Shown: positions 43,955 through 52,660 of the stretch, one piece after another
Position numbering within the stretch: position 1 is the stretch's first letter
Layout: each line of letters opens with the position of its first letter
From: Streptomyces griseofuscus
GTDB taxonomy: Bacteria; Actinomycetota; Actinomycetes; Streptomycetales; Streptomycetaceae
NCBI RefSeq assembly: GCF_014673495.1
Contig: NZ_CP051007.1
Coordinates: 156,611 to 220,610 of the forward strand
Length of the DNA stretch: 64,000 nucleotides
Direction of reading: 5' to 3'
The notes under the pieces: model-generated
What the model was told of the DNA's origin: nothing
The model's input: only the letters and a program-made list of their open reading frames with translations
The model's database searches: none
Made by a program: the position numbers and the translations under genes

Positions 43955-45100
43955 CTATTCCTGTATGACCTCCAGTTCGGCACCCATTGTGGCGAGCTTG
44001 GACAGCAGGTTGTCGTAGCCGCGTTGCAGGTGGTAGACGCCTTGGACGGTCGAGGTGCCTTCGGCCGCCAGCGCCGCGATCACCAGGGCGGCTATGGCCC
44101 GGATGTCCTCGCCGGCCACGCGGGCCGCGGTGAGGGGGGACGGGCCGTGCACGGTGATGGCCGAGCCGTCGGAGGTGACGGCGGCGCCGAAGGCGCGCAG
44201 CGGGGCGACGTGGCTGTCGCGGGCGGTGTAGATCCGCTCTTCGATGCGGGAGGTGCCCGGGGCCTGGGTCAGGTATGCGGTCAGCTGGGGCTGGACATCG
44301 CTGCATCTGGCGGAGACGGTGGCGGTCTGCACAGGCCGGGGCCCGCCGGGAGAGCGGGCGAGGGTGCCGTCGTCCTGCGGGACCAGCTCGATCCCGCAGT
44401 CGCCGAGCATCGTCACCAGGGCGGCGGGGAAGGTCGCGACGGGAACGTTGCTGAGGTGGACGGCTCCACCGGTGATGGCGCAGGCCAGGGCGAGCGTGGT
44501 GGCTTCCAGGCGGTCCGGCGGGATGTCGACGGTTCCGCCGGTGACGCGATCGGTGCCGGTGATGTGGAGTGCGGTGGCGCCTTGCCACCTGATGTCGACA
44601 CCGCCTGCCGCGAGCAGCGCGGCGGTTGCCAGGACTTCCGGCTCGCTGTTGGGATTGAGGATGGTGGACGCGCCGCGGGCGCGGGCGGCGAGCAGCATCG
44701 CGGTGACCGTGGCCCCCAGGCTCGGTCCCCACTTCTGGGTCATCACGTCGACGGCGAACGGCACGGCGCCCGGGACCGGCAGGCGGGCCTCGACATGGGA
44801 GGCGGTGACGCTCAGCGTGGCGCCGGCGGCCTCCATGGCGGCCAGGTGACGGTCGATGAGGCGATGCGTGAAGGCGTCGCCGCCCGGCAGGGGGAAGCGG
44901 ACCTGGCCGGCTCGGGCGAGCAGGCCAGCGGCCATGACGGGGGTGGCGCGGATACGCCCGCCCGGTTGGTCGGGGACGACCGGGCGCCAGTCGCTCGCGG
45001 GGGCCACCTCGAAGCGGTCGCTGGTGATCTTGGCCGGGGTTCCGGTGCGGGTGAGGATCTCCGCGCAGACGTGGGTGTAGCACCGGCAATTGCTGCCGGG
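43955..45100 (-). pseudogene. MurA-like enolpyruvyl transferase, N-terminus missing
   Basis: The frame matches UDP-GlcNAc enolpyruvyl transferases from about residue 60 on: PGGRIRATPVMAAGLLARAG, FPLPGGDAFTHRLIDRHLAA, GASTILNPNSEPEVLATAAL and EDIRAIAALVIAALAAEGTS. The catalytic-loop Cys region around residue 115 reads TPVMAAGLLARAGQVRF without Cys. The first strand and start codon are absent; upstream of ~45100 the frame becomes Pro/Ser-rich. Homologous transferases also occur in nucleoside antibiotic pathways. Truncation makes activity doubtful. Confidence 0.6.
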
Positions 45101-45181
45101 CGGCTGCCGCGGACTTGCCGGATGCAAGGGCGGCCTGGCCGTCGTGGGAGGGCTCGGCCTACGACTCGACAGCCGCACCAC

Positions 45182-46613
45182 CCACCAGAAGCTGCTCTAC
45201 GGGCAGCCTCCGGCAGGGCGCCTCGATAGTCCACGGCGGACGCCGAACCGCTCGCCGACATTTTGTTTTCGTAGTCGCGTAGGAGCCCAACGCAAAGCCG
45301 TATCCGCCGTCACCTTCGCCGCCCATGCTCCGCTTGGCCAGCACCGCCGCGCCGACCAACAGCTCGGCTCGCGCGAGGTGCCGAACAGCGGCCGATGCAG
45401 GCTGCTGGTCCGGGCTCTTGTTTCACGCGGATTCACACAAGCGATCCGACATTCACAGCGTTCACGGTCTTGCCCCCTGTGGTCGTCCGCCAACCTGCGG
45501 TGTGCTGGTCGAAGAACACAGTCGGCAGAAGCGGAGGGATCGCGGTGACGACATGCGGCAGCACGGCGGCGACCATGAGGCACGGGTGGGCGGACATGCC
45601 CGCTCCTGCCCCGGACCGCCTGACCCGGGGGCCGAGAAGGCACAGCACTATGCCTTCGACCCGCTCGCGCCGGGGCAGCTCCCGCGGCCTCGCCGATCCC
45701 CCTCGTGGGGAGGCCGCAGAGTCCGCCGCCGGTACCCACCCCGTCGTCCCGGCGGCGGGTGCCGGCCTCCGCAATCGCCTCGGCCTGCGCCGTACGCGCC
45801 TGCTCGGCCTGGAACTCCTCCCAGGTGCGCGCCGGTTGGTCCGCGCAGCGCCGCGCCGGCGGATGCCGGGTCTCCCACACCGCTTCGGCCGGGCCCCCGG
45901 CGCCGCGTAAGAGGTACTCGCCGGCATCGGAGCCGACCACGGTCCGCCCGCACAGCACGCAAACCGCGCCGTTCTTCGCCGAAGGGAGTTACGGCGGAAG
46001 GCACATGGGCGCGGACGCGGCGAGTACTGGCTGTCTCTTTCGCGGATGCGCGGCCGGGAGCGGACCCCGGATGCTCTGCGTCGGGGCCATCCTGATTCCG
46101 GTGTCTTCGCTGGCGTCCTACCCGTCAGCACGGACGAGCTGACGCCGTACACGATCGGGTGATGCCGACGCGGCCCCCGCACACCGGCCGCCGCACACAC
46201 AACCACAGGTGACGCATGCCGGTTGCCGCAACGACACCGCGGCAACCGGGCACCAAGGGCCGACGCAACCTCGACGCCCGGCCCGGACCGCAGAGGCGAC
46301 CGGCTAGCAGGGGGCACCAGCATCTCGCGCCGCCCAGAGACAGATCCCCCCCGGCCGAGGTCAGGGCGTCGGCAGGCCGATCCCGAGTGCCCTGTCCGCC
46401 AGGGGGACTGATGGAGCGCCCAGGCGTTCCAGCCCGCGTTCCAGCCTGCTTGCGGCTGCCCTGGTCACCGGGTGTTTCCGCGTTCCAGCGTCCCGAAGTA
46501 CCTGGATATTGTGGCGGCGCGGACGGGGTGCCCGGCAGGCTCGGATCGTCCAGGTGCCGTCCCGCCGCTCTGGCGCGGGGCGGCACCGAGGGTTCGATTC
46601 AAGGGAGATGTGT
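45182..46613. other. Long degenerate region with few readable pieces
   Basis: 1.4 kb with no well-supported gene. A minus frame from 45958 to ~45650 is the most protein-like (separate entry). Around 46440-46510 minus, IQVLRDAGTRKHPVTRAAAS may be a scrap of a larger protein. No known domain found. Confidence 0.4.
45650..45958 (-). CDS. Possible small protein with Cys pair
   Basis: From GTG 45958: MLCGRTVVGSDAGEYLLRGA, ETRHPPARRCADQPARTWEE and FQAEQARTAQAEAIAEAGTR. A CxxC lies at the very start if an earlier start is used. Helical C-terminal part. The end is unclear. Low support. Confidence 0.3.
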
Positions 46614-46907
46614 ATGCGGCGTCTTGCCACCGCACTCGGAGTACTCGGCGCGAGTGTTGCGCTCACGCTCGGTGCGACTCAGTCGGCCTCGGCCGCGAAC
46701 GGAGTTCTGATCTTCAACGGTGGCCGCTGGGAGAACCCCACGGGCTGCCACGCGAGCAACTGGCCAGGCGACCCCGCCACGATCGTCAACGCCACCGACA
46801 GCATCGCCTACGTGTACTCGGACCTGGCCTGCAAGGACCTCGTCGACATTCTGCTGCCGACCTACGTCCGTACGGTGCCGCACGCCTGGTCGGTCGCCTT
46901 CTACTAG
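46614..46907 (+). CDS. Small secreted protein with two cysteines (97 aa)
   Basis: From ATG 46614, with AAGGGAG six bases upstream; ATG 46608 is too close. Signal peptide MRRLATALGVLGASVALTLG with SASA cleavage. Mature part: GVLIFNGGRWENPTGCHASN and AYVYSDLACKDLVDILLPTY, one likely disulfide. Plan resembles the gene at 32339-32581. A strong hairpin terminator follows. Confidence 0.75.
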   Translation: MRRLATALGVLGASVALTLGATQSASAANGVLIFNGGRWENPTGCHASNWPGDPATIVNATDSIAYVYSDLACKDLVDILLPTYVRTVPHAWSVAFY

Positions 46908-46934
46908 GAGCCGACACTCACGGCAGTACTGCTC

Positions 46935-46975
46935 GGCCCGCTGCCGTACGCGAGCCTGGCGTACGGCAGCGGGCC
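46935..46975 (+). terminator. 17-base stem terminator
   Basis: Arms 46935-46951 and 46959-46975 (GGCCCGCTGCCGTACGC) pair perfectly around a 7-base loop, 28 bases after the secreted-protein stop. Streptomyces terminators often lack a T-run. Confidence 0.8.
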
Positions 46976-47215
46976 CGCCTCGCCGCTATCGAGGTGTACA
47001 AGGACAGAGAGGCCGACCCGTGGGCCGCCCGGACGAGGACGGGCTGCTGTTCGCCAACGAGGCAGACTCCGCCCGGCTGTGCCGCGGCTCCGGGTGCGCG
47101 GACATCCTGTGGAACCAACCCTTGCTGCACAAGAGGTCATCGGTGGCGTTGGATTGCCAGCAGCAACCGGACTGAGCTTGTTCCGCTTTGACGGACACCG
47201 TTGGTGTGTTGGTCA

Positions 47216-47430
47216 GGCCGCCAAGGCTGTCTCGTATTCTGCGGGGCTGCGGTAGCCGAGGCTGCTGTGAAGCCGGTGCAAGTTGTACCAGCTCTCGATC
47301 CACTCGAATATCGCGGTGTGGGCAGCGGCTCTGGATGGCCAGGGCCGGTTGTCGCCGGGCCAACCGGCGGAATTCGCTGACCTGCTGCTTCGCGTGATGC
47401 GGCGTGTGGATTTCCCGCGTTGAACGGTGG
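47216..47430 (-). pseudogene. IS3-family OrfB, C-terminal scrap
   Basis: EWIESWYNLHRLHSSLGYRS and PAEYETALAA is the typical end of IS3-group integrases. Upstream residues are not family-like. About 60 codons remain. Confidence 0.7.
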
Positions 47431-47563
47431 AGATTCCCCGACCATCTCTGCCGTTCAGGTGAGGCTTCGGGCGGCTGCTGGCGTGGCTCTGGTTGGTGCA
47501 AGCGGAAGAGTGTTCGCTTTGTCGTGTTCGCTCCCATCTCAGAAGTGGAATGAGGCCCTTCAC

Positions 47564-48103
47564 GTGCGCAGTCCTCTCATGCAGGCGACGGTCGCAGCAG
47601 CCGCGGTTATCGCTCTGTCCCCCCTCGGCACAGCGTCGGCCGCGGGCCCTTCCGACATTGGCGACATCATCTGCCACGGCGGCTCCCTCACGGTGCAGTT
47701 CAACCCCGGCGCCACCTTTTTCAGGAGCACGGTCCGGATGTCCGCCAGCGGCGAGATGGGAACATGTTCTTCCAGCCAACACCCGGAGATCACCGGCGGA
47801 GCGGTGAAGCTCGAAGCCTCCCTCACCGCGAACTGCCCCGGACCGTTCGGGCCCGGCTACGTCAAGGCCACCATCAACTGGAACGACGGAACCAAGACGG
47901 TCATCGACCAGTCGATCTTCCGCGGCGACGAACGGTCCTTCTCCCTGGAAGGCGGGAGCGCCACCGGCGGCTTCGCCGGCGGCTACGCCCGCGCCAACGG
48001 CCGGACCACCAGCAACCTCATCGAGATCAGTGCAGCCTGCGCTTCGGCCGGTCTCACCAGCTACGCCTCGACGATCAACGAGTTCGCCGTCGGCGACATT
48101 TAG
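47564..48103 (+). CDS. Secreted hypothetical protein (179 aa)
   Basis: From GTG 47564, with a GAGG box before it; ATG 47579 is an alternative. Signal region MQATVAAAAVIALSPLGTAS, then mature part with four Cys: SDIGDIICHGGSLTVQFNPG, GEMGTCSSSQHPEI, SLTANCPGPFGPGYVKATIN and EISAACASAGLTSYASTINE. Beta-rich, probably two disulfides. Pattern resembles small exported Streptomyces proteins of unknown function. Confidence 0.7.
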   Translation: MRSPLMQATVAAAAVIALSPLGTASAAGPSDIGDIICHGGSLTVQFNPGATFFRSTVRMSASGEMGTCSSSQHPEITGGAVKLEASLTANCPGPFGPGYVKATINWNDGTKTVIDQSIFRGDERSFSLEGGSATGGFAGGYARANGRTTSNLIEISAACASAGLTSYASTINEFAVGDI

Positions 48104-48367
48104 CCTGCCGCGAGCCGCACCACCCGGCCAGGCGGGCACCGGGCGAAGCCGCATTCCGTCACCCCAGACAGCGCATTTCGTCGGTTCCCCAGCCGAGGAA
48201 GGGGGTGGCGACGAACAGGCTGGCACTTGTGCGGATCTTCTCGTCCGTGGCGGTGCTGACCCTCCACATGCGGGTTCAGCGCCTGGCACTCACAACACTC
48301 CGCTCTGGTACGGACCTTGGACGGCCTGCACCAGGGCGTTGGGCTACCGGCACAACTTAGGCAGGGG

Positions 48368-48577
48368 CTACGTCAGCTCTTCGTACCACGCAACGATCGG
48401 GCGCAGGGCCGCCGCGACCTCTTGCCTGATCTCAACGGGGGCTTCCTGAAACTCGTTCAGGGAGGACGAGAGGTCAGAGACCTTGCTCTCAAGCTCCTGC
48501 CTTCGGGCCTGGTAGTTCACCGGCCGGACGATTGGGGCAGGCCCCTTGGCGTTCGCGTGGGGCTGCTCGTCGGTCAT
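48368..48577 (-). CDS. Small helical protein (69 aa)
   Basis: From ATG 48577 with GGAAGGTGG upstream. Middle and end are helical: RRQELESKVSDLSSSLNEFQ and EIRQEVAAALRPIVAWYEEL. No signal. Unknown; a coiled-coil adaptor or regulator is conceivable. Confidence 0.5.
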   Translation of the reverse strand: MTDEQPHANAKGPAPIVRPVNYQARRQELESKVSDLSSSLNEFQEAPVEIRQEVAAALRPIVAWYEELT

Positions 48578-48830
48578 GTGTCCACCTTCCCTCTCGGCCG
48601 GCCCGGTGCCGACCCGCGTCGATCTACCCATGACGGGTGGCTGGCAAGCCGGCACCCCGAAAAAACCGACCCAATAGCCCCCCATGCCCGCATCCTCGCG
48701 CCGTTCGGCTCCTGACCTGGGTAAACAGACCGGCATAGATTAAAAACAGGCTCTCAGCTTGTTCTTTATGGTCTGAGCCGCCTGAAAGCGTGCGACAAGG
48801 CCAATCCAGCCCCTGAGTAGGGTTGTGGCC

Positions 48831-49106
48831 ATGGCCAAGGGAATGGGGCGACGGCCCAAGGTGGATCTGGACAGCGGCGTCGAGGACGCGACGATGCTCA
48901 TCCTGGAGTGGCTCGGCGAGCAGGGTGTAGGTGCCATGATCCGAGTCGACGCGGAGCGGATGCGTGACGGTCAGCCGGCGTGGACATTCGCAGCCTCTGG
49001 TGGGCCCCTGGATGGTGGGATGAGGGCCGATGGGGCCTCGGCCGCCGAGTGCATGGGCAAGGCATTGCTTGGGTTGCGAGAAGCCGGGCTGGTCGTTCCC
49101 TTCTGA
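48831..49106 (+). CDS. Small ORF carried inside the insertion sequence
   Basis: Starts at GTG 48825 or ATG 48831. TAGGGT directly before it could be a -10 box giving a leaderless mRNA, common in Streptomyces. Product: GVEDATMLILEWLGEQGVGA, MIRVDAERMRDGQPAWTFAA and AECMGKALLGLREAGLVVPF, mixed alpha/beta, no known domain. It lies convergent to the transposase with an eight-base gap and within the inverted ends, so it moves with the element. Confidence 0.6.
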   Translation: MAKGMGRRPKVDLDSGVEDATMLILEWLGEQGVGAMIRVDAERMRDGQPAWTFAASGGPLDGGMRADGASAAECMGKALLGLREAGLVVPF

Positions 49107-49114
49107 AGCCGTGT

Positions 49115-50560
49115 TCAGCGTCTGAGCTGGTCGCGTTCGGTGATGCTTTCGGGGCGTCTGGTGGTCTTGCCGACGTCGTAGCGGGTGGCGGGGCGCCGGT
49201 TCTTCGAGCCGAGCGGCCTGCCGGGGCCGGGCCGGTTGGGTTTTGGCGCACGGGCCGGACAGGGCAGGTTCGGGCGGAGGTTCCTGAACCCCCGGCGGAC
49301 TCGGGCCGGGGTGAGTCGGCCCGGGTCCGCCCGCTTCTCCCACGGACGGCGAAGGTCGGCGACCAGGGGCCGGGCGAGGCGGAGTTGGGTGTGGGCGGCG
49401 ATGATCAGCCAGGTCCACCGGTCCGCCGCCGCGGGCGTGCGGAGCTTCGGGCGGGTCCAGCCCAGCGTCTGCTTGATCATCCGGAAGGTGTGCTCCAGAT
49501 CGAACCTGCGCAAGAACGCCTGCCAGCGCAGATCGACGTCCTCACCCGACATGCCGGTCGCCGACGACCACAGCCAGACCGGCAGTGGATCGTGGCCGCC
49601 GGGCAGACGGTCGACCTCCAGATGGATCAACGTGCCTTCGATGACCGGGAGTTCGCCGGTGTGGTCGATCCATGCCGAGCGTGTGGTCAGCCTCGGGTGA
49701 ATGCGGTCCCAGGCCATCACGCGAGCGGTGCCGTAGCGGTCGGTGACCTGCACGGTCTCCGCGTCCGGATCGCCCCAGGAATCAGGCTTGGCGAAGCGGA
49801 ACTCCTTGCCGTGCTTCGGCGGGCGTCCTCCCTGTGGCGGAGAGATCCACGGGACCGGAACCGGCTTGCGCATCACACGGTCCGTGCGCATCCGCCCCAG
49901 GACCTCCACCGGTAGTCCGGCCAGGAGATGGGCCATCCGCGGAGCGTCGTATCCGGCATCGAAGACAACCAGGATGTCGCGGTCACCCGGCTTCCAACGC
50001 CCCATCTCGATGAGGTCGGTGACCACCCGGCGGACCTGGGCGGCAGTGACCTCGGCAACATCGTCGGCCGGCCCCAGCCGCAGCGCGTCCAGGATCTGAC
50101 ACCACGAGGTCCGGCCCGACTCCAGCGCGGCGATGAACGAGTAGGGCCAGCCGGGCACGAACTGGTCCGAGGAGCGTCCGCTGCGGCCGTAGACGTGACA
50201 GAACAAGCGGTCCGCACTGGTCGGCGCGTCCGGCCGCAGCCAGTGGGTGACATCCACCGCCAGGACCAGGCGCCCGTCGGCGGCCTCGGGCTGCGGCAGC
50301 CCGGCCAGCACCTGCCGCAACCGCGGCACATCGACGTTCCCGCCGTTCAAGGCTTCGTACATCGCGCCGTGCCCGCGCCGGTGTTCGGCGGTCAGCGTGA
50401 GGTCGACCGGCGCCTTCACCGGCCCGTCCGCACACAACAGGGCGTCGGTCAGCTCGAACAGCGTGTCCCCGCGCACGGTCAGGGAGTCGAAGAAGTCGTC
50501 TCGGAAGTGTGACGCCACCGCGAACGCATCCCGCCGGACATCGTGATGCAGCAGACTCAT
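49115..50560 (-). CDS. DDE transposase, IS701/IS4-like
   Basis: 481 residues. LVLAVDVTHWLRPDAPTS and ILVVFDAGYDAPRMAHLLAG hold the first two Asp, and RRFDLEHTFRMIKQTLGWTR the Glu with the YREK-like region, giving a complete DDE set of the RNase-H fold with a beta insertion (TDRYGTARVMAWDRIHPRLT). A C-terminal basic tail (KNRRPATRYDVGKTTRR) may bind the ends. It looks intact. Confidence 0.85.
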   Translation of the reverse strand: MSLLHHDVRRDAFAVASHFRDDFFDSLTVRGDTLFELTDALLCADGPVKAPVDLTLTAEHRRGHGAMYEALNGGNVDVPRLRQVLAGLPQPEAADGRLVLAVDVTHWLRPDAPTSADRLFCHVYGRSGRSSDQFVPGWPYSFIAALESGRTSWCQILDALRLGPADDVAEVTAAQVRRVVTDLIEMGRWKPGDRDILVVFDAGYDAPRMAHLLAGLPVEVLGRMRTDRVMRKPVPVPWISPPQGGRPPKHGKEFRFAKPDSWGDPDAETVQVTDRYGTARVMAWDRIHPRLTTRSAWIDHTGELPVIEGTLIHLEVDRLPGGHDPLPVWLWSSATGMSGEDVDLRWQAFLRRFDLEHTFRMIKQTLGWTRPKLRTPAAADRWTWLIIAAHTQLRLARPLVADLRRPWEKRADPGRLTPARVRRGFRNLRPNLPCPARAPKPNRPGPGRPLGSKNRRPATRYDVGKTTRRPESITERDQLRR

Positions 50561-50794
50561 TCCCCCACGGCCTTCGTACTGGTCAAGTGCATCTTTCGTC
50601 GGAGCACAGGATCAGACGAAGGCCGTGTTCATGTTCCCGGAATCCTCGTTCGAGCGAGCACGTTCGGCGCATCGTTCGAGGTCAGACCATAAAGAACAAG
50701 CTCAGGTCGCGTCCCGTCACACGGGACGGCGTCCTCAAGGACGCCCTCGACGGAGTTGTCGACGAGCCGGGCGGCCGACGCCGCGACCATGCCT

Positions 50795-51124
50795 GGCGAG
50801 TCCGTCCTGAAAGCGCTGCACTCGGACGGCACCGGCTGGGAGAAGACCCGACGCCTGCCCGAACCCTCCGCCCACGAAGACGACCTGCGCACGGCGGCCT
50901 ACCAGCTGATGGACGCCACTGGCCTGCAACGCGCCCGCCTCACCGGTCTCGCCCTCAAGGGCGACGACCTGATCGCCGCCGGCCGGGTCGCACAGCAGAT
51001 CAGCCTGGACCGGACGCGCGAAGCCCGGCTCGTCGCCGAAGACGCCATGGACCGCATCCGTCACAGGTTCGGCCCCGACGCGGTCGGCCCCGCCGCGGCC
51101 ATGCCAGCCCGGCGCGCCTCATGA
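50795..51124 (+). pseudogene. DinB/DNA polymerase IV, C-terminal fragment
   Basis: WEKTRRLPEPSAHEDDLRTA, AYQLMDATGLQRARLTGLAL and AAGRVAQQISLDRTREARLV match the little-finger end of actinomycete Y-family polymerases. The catalytic palm is missing; the insertion sequence ends about 90 bases upstream and probably carried the break. The frame from 50756 has a start but cannot give a polymerase. Confidence 0.75.
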
Positions 51125-51342
51125 CCGAATTCCCCGCGCGTATGGCCGGCATGGGCCGCTACCACCTGCTGCTCGCCACCAGCCTCCGGCCGGTGCAGCA
51201 GGGCTGGTGGGGCAGTGAGGCGGTCGCGCGGGACAAGTTCCGGCGCTGGATCGGCGAGTACGGCGACATGCCCGGCGCCCGTCTCGTCCTCACCGACGAG
51301 GAGACGTGTGAGGTGCTGGCTGCCTGGCCCGCCCACGGCTAG
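51121..51342 (+). CDS. Small protein coupled to the DinB fragment (73 aa)
   Basis: ATG 51121 overlaps the upstream stop. MGRYHLLLATSLRPVQQGWW, FRRWIGEYGDMPGARLVLTD and EETCEVLAAWPAHG, compact with no signal. Close overlap suggests it was once co-translated with the full polymerase. Function unknown. Confidence 0.55.
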   Translation: MTEFPARMAGMGRYHLLLATSLRPVQQGWWGSEAVARDKFRRWIGEYGDMPGARLVLTDEETCEVLAAWPAHG

Positions 51343-51466
51343 GCAGGGGGAAGGAGGCATGGCGCGTCGGCTCGCGCATATGCCCCGGACCGCGCGGAAA
51401 TAACTCTCGTTTCGCGGGCTTGACGGCTTGAGGTAAGGGCATCCGGTGGCCAGGAGGTTGATAACG

Positions 51467-51637
51467 ATGGTTCCCCTGCTTCTGGTTCTTCTGCTGGCTC
51501 TGATTCTCTTCGGTGCGGGTTTCGCGCTGAAGGCGCTGTGGTGGATCGCGGTGATCGTGCTTGTCGTGTGGCTGCTGGGCTTTGTCGTCCGCACTGCGGA
51601 CAGCGGTGGCCGCAAGGGCCGCTGGTACCGCTGGTAG
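51467..51637 (+). CDS. Small hydrophobic membrane protein (56 aa)
   Basis: From ATG 51467, with AGGAGG about ten bases upstream; GTG 51446 is a longer alternative. Two membrane segments (VPLLLVLLLALILFGAGFAL, WWIAVIVLVVWLLGFVV) and a basic tail RTADSGGRKGRWYRW. Matches the small hydrophobic proteins common in Streptomyces. A strong terminator follows. Confidence 0.75.
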   Translation: MVPLLLVLLLALILFGAGFALKALWWIAVIVLVVWLLGFVVRTADSGGRKGRWYRW

Positions 51638-51678
51638 CCGATAGACGGCAGGGTGCGTTGAGCGCGCCACGCGAGAGT

Positions 51679-51714
51679 GAGTGGGGTCCGGCCGGATACG
51701 GCCGGACCCCACTC
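51679..51714 (+). terminator. 16-base stem terminator
   Basis: Arms GAGTGGGGTCCGGCCG (51679-51694) and complement (51699-51714) around loop GATA, 41 bases after the small membrane protein. Confidence 0.85.
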
Positions 51715-51794
51715 GCGTAAAAGGCTTCCCTGTGCGAGAGGTTGGGAGGGATCGGGCGTATCGGATGCACCGCAGGGTATGTGAGTGATGCACC

Positions 51795-51921
51795 GGCCCC
51801 GCGGACCCAGCAGTGGAACCCTGCTCCTCCTGTCTGCGGGGTCGCTGCGCGCGAGGACCTCCGACGCAGTCGGAGCGCAGACCCCGACCTCCCGCGCGAT
51901 GCCGGCGAGGGCAGACGTCAC
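51795..51921 (-). pseudogene. LacI-type N-terminal fragment
   Basis: From GTG 51921: TSALAGIAREVGVCAPTASE with VLARSDPADRR resembles a LacI helix-turn-helix with hinge start, then the frame loses similarity. Only about 40 residues. Confidence 0.35.
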
Positions 51922-52179
51922 GTGAAGTTGACGTATCGACCGGCGGTGCGTGCGCCCCCGACAGCAGCCGCCTGTATGCGTGACCGCCGCCGACAGCAGA
52001 CGGCGATGACAGTGACACGTGGCTCATCCCGATGCGCCCAGCCCCGCCGCGGTTGCAGGATCAGAGCGGGAGTCCAGGCCGTGTGCGGCGGTTGGTCCGG
52101 GGCACACTGATGCCAGGCCCCGCCACCGTCCCCCGTCGGTGGCGGGGTCGCTGCGTCTCGGCGTTCTCTCCGATGGTGG

Positions 52180-52600
52180 GCGAGAGATCACGGGCGCTGA
52201 TCGTGGACCGCCGCCGGCACGACGCCTTCGTGGAGGCGCTCGCCGCGCCTTCGGCTCGACCAGGGTCGGCGACCCGCTCGTTTGTCTCTGTCCCGGACAA
52301 CCGCGGCAGATCGAACGCCACGAAGTGGGCCGGCCACTCCTGCGCCGCTCGTGCCGCTCCGGCACCGCGCCGGGCCAGCCGGTTCTGCAGCCGCTCGAAC
52401 GCGAGGCGGCCCGCGGCGTCCCAGACGACCAGCTCGCCGTCCAGGGCCGTCGCATCCGGGAGCTGCGCTGCCCCGGCCGCGATCTCCGGAAACGACGCCG
52501 CCACTCGGTGCCGCGCCTGGAGCGCAGCATGACCCGGCCCGCATCGACGGAGAACAGCGCCCGGAATCCGTCCTTCTCCAGACTTCGCTGTGTCTCCTGA
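52180..52600 (-). pseudogene. ATP-dependent DNA ligase fragment, frameshifted
   Basis: EKDGFRALFSVDAGRVMLRS with RRGTEW, then one frame over AASFPEIAAGAAQLPDATAL and DGELVVWDAAGRLAFERLQN and FVAFDLPRLSGTE. This is the nucleotidyltransferase core of LigC/LigD-type ligases; the lysine nucleophile motif and the OB domain are lost. The frame change is near 52505. Confidence 0.7.
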
Positions 52601-52660
52601 GACACCCTCTCTCCCAACTGCGAAGCCATACAGCGACCAGACGGTCGCCTCGGCTGGCGG

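Larger units (their letters stand above)
48756..50702 (-). mobile_element. DDE insertion sequence of 1947 bases with an extra ORF
   Basis: Ends are perfect 21-base inverted repeats at 48756-48776 (starting AGCTTGTTCTTTATGGTCTG) and 50682-50702. Between them lie the transposase (minus) and a plus-strand ORF of 93 codons that is not part of the transposase. No target duplication is obvious. Confidence 0.8.

Noticed and set aside
43955..45181. Full-length murA starting at 45181
   Set aside because: The first ~30 codons of that frame are Pro/Ser-rich and unlike MurA; the conserved part starts later.
50756..51124. Intact small protein instead of a DinB fragment
   Set aside because: Sequence matches only the C-terminal end of Y-family polymerases; the first codons are unrelated and next to an IS end.
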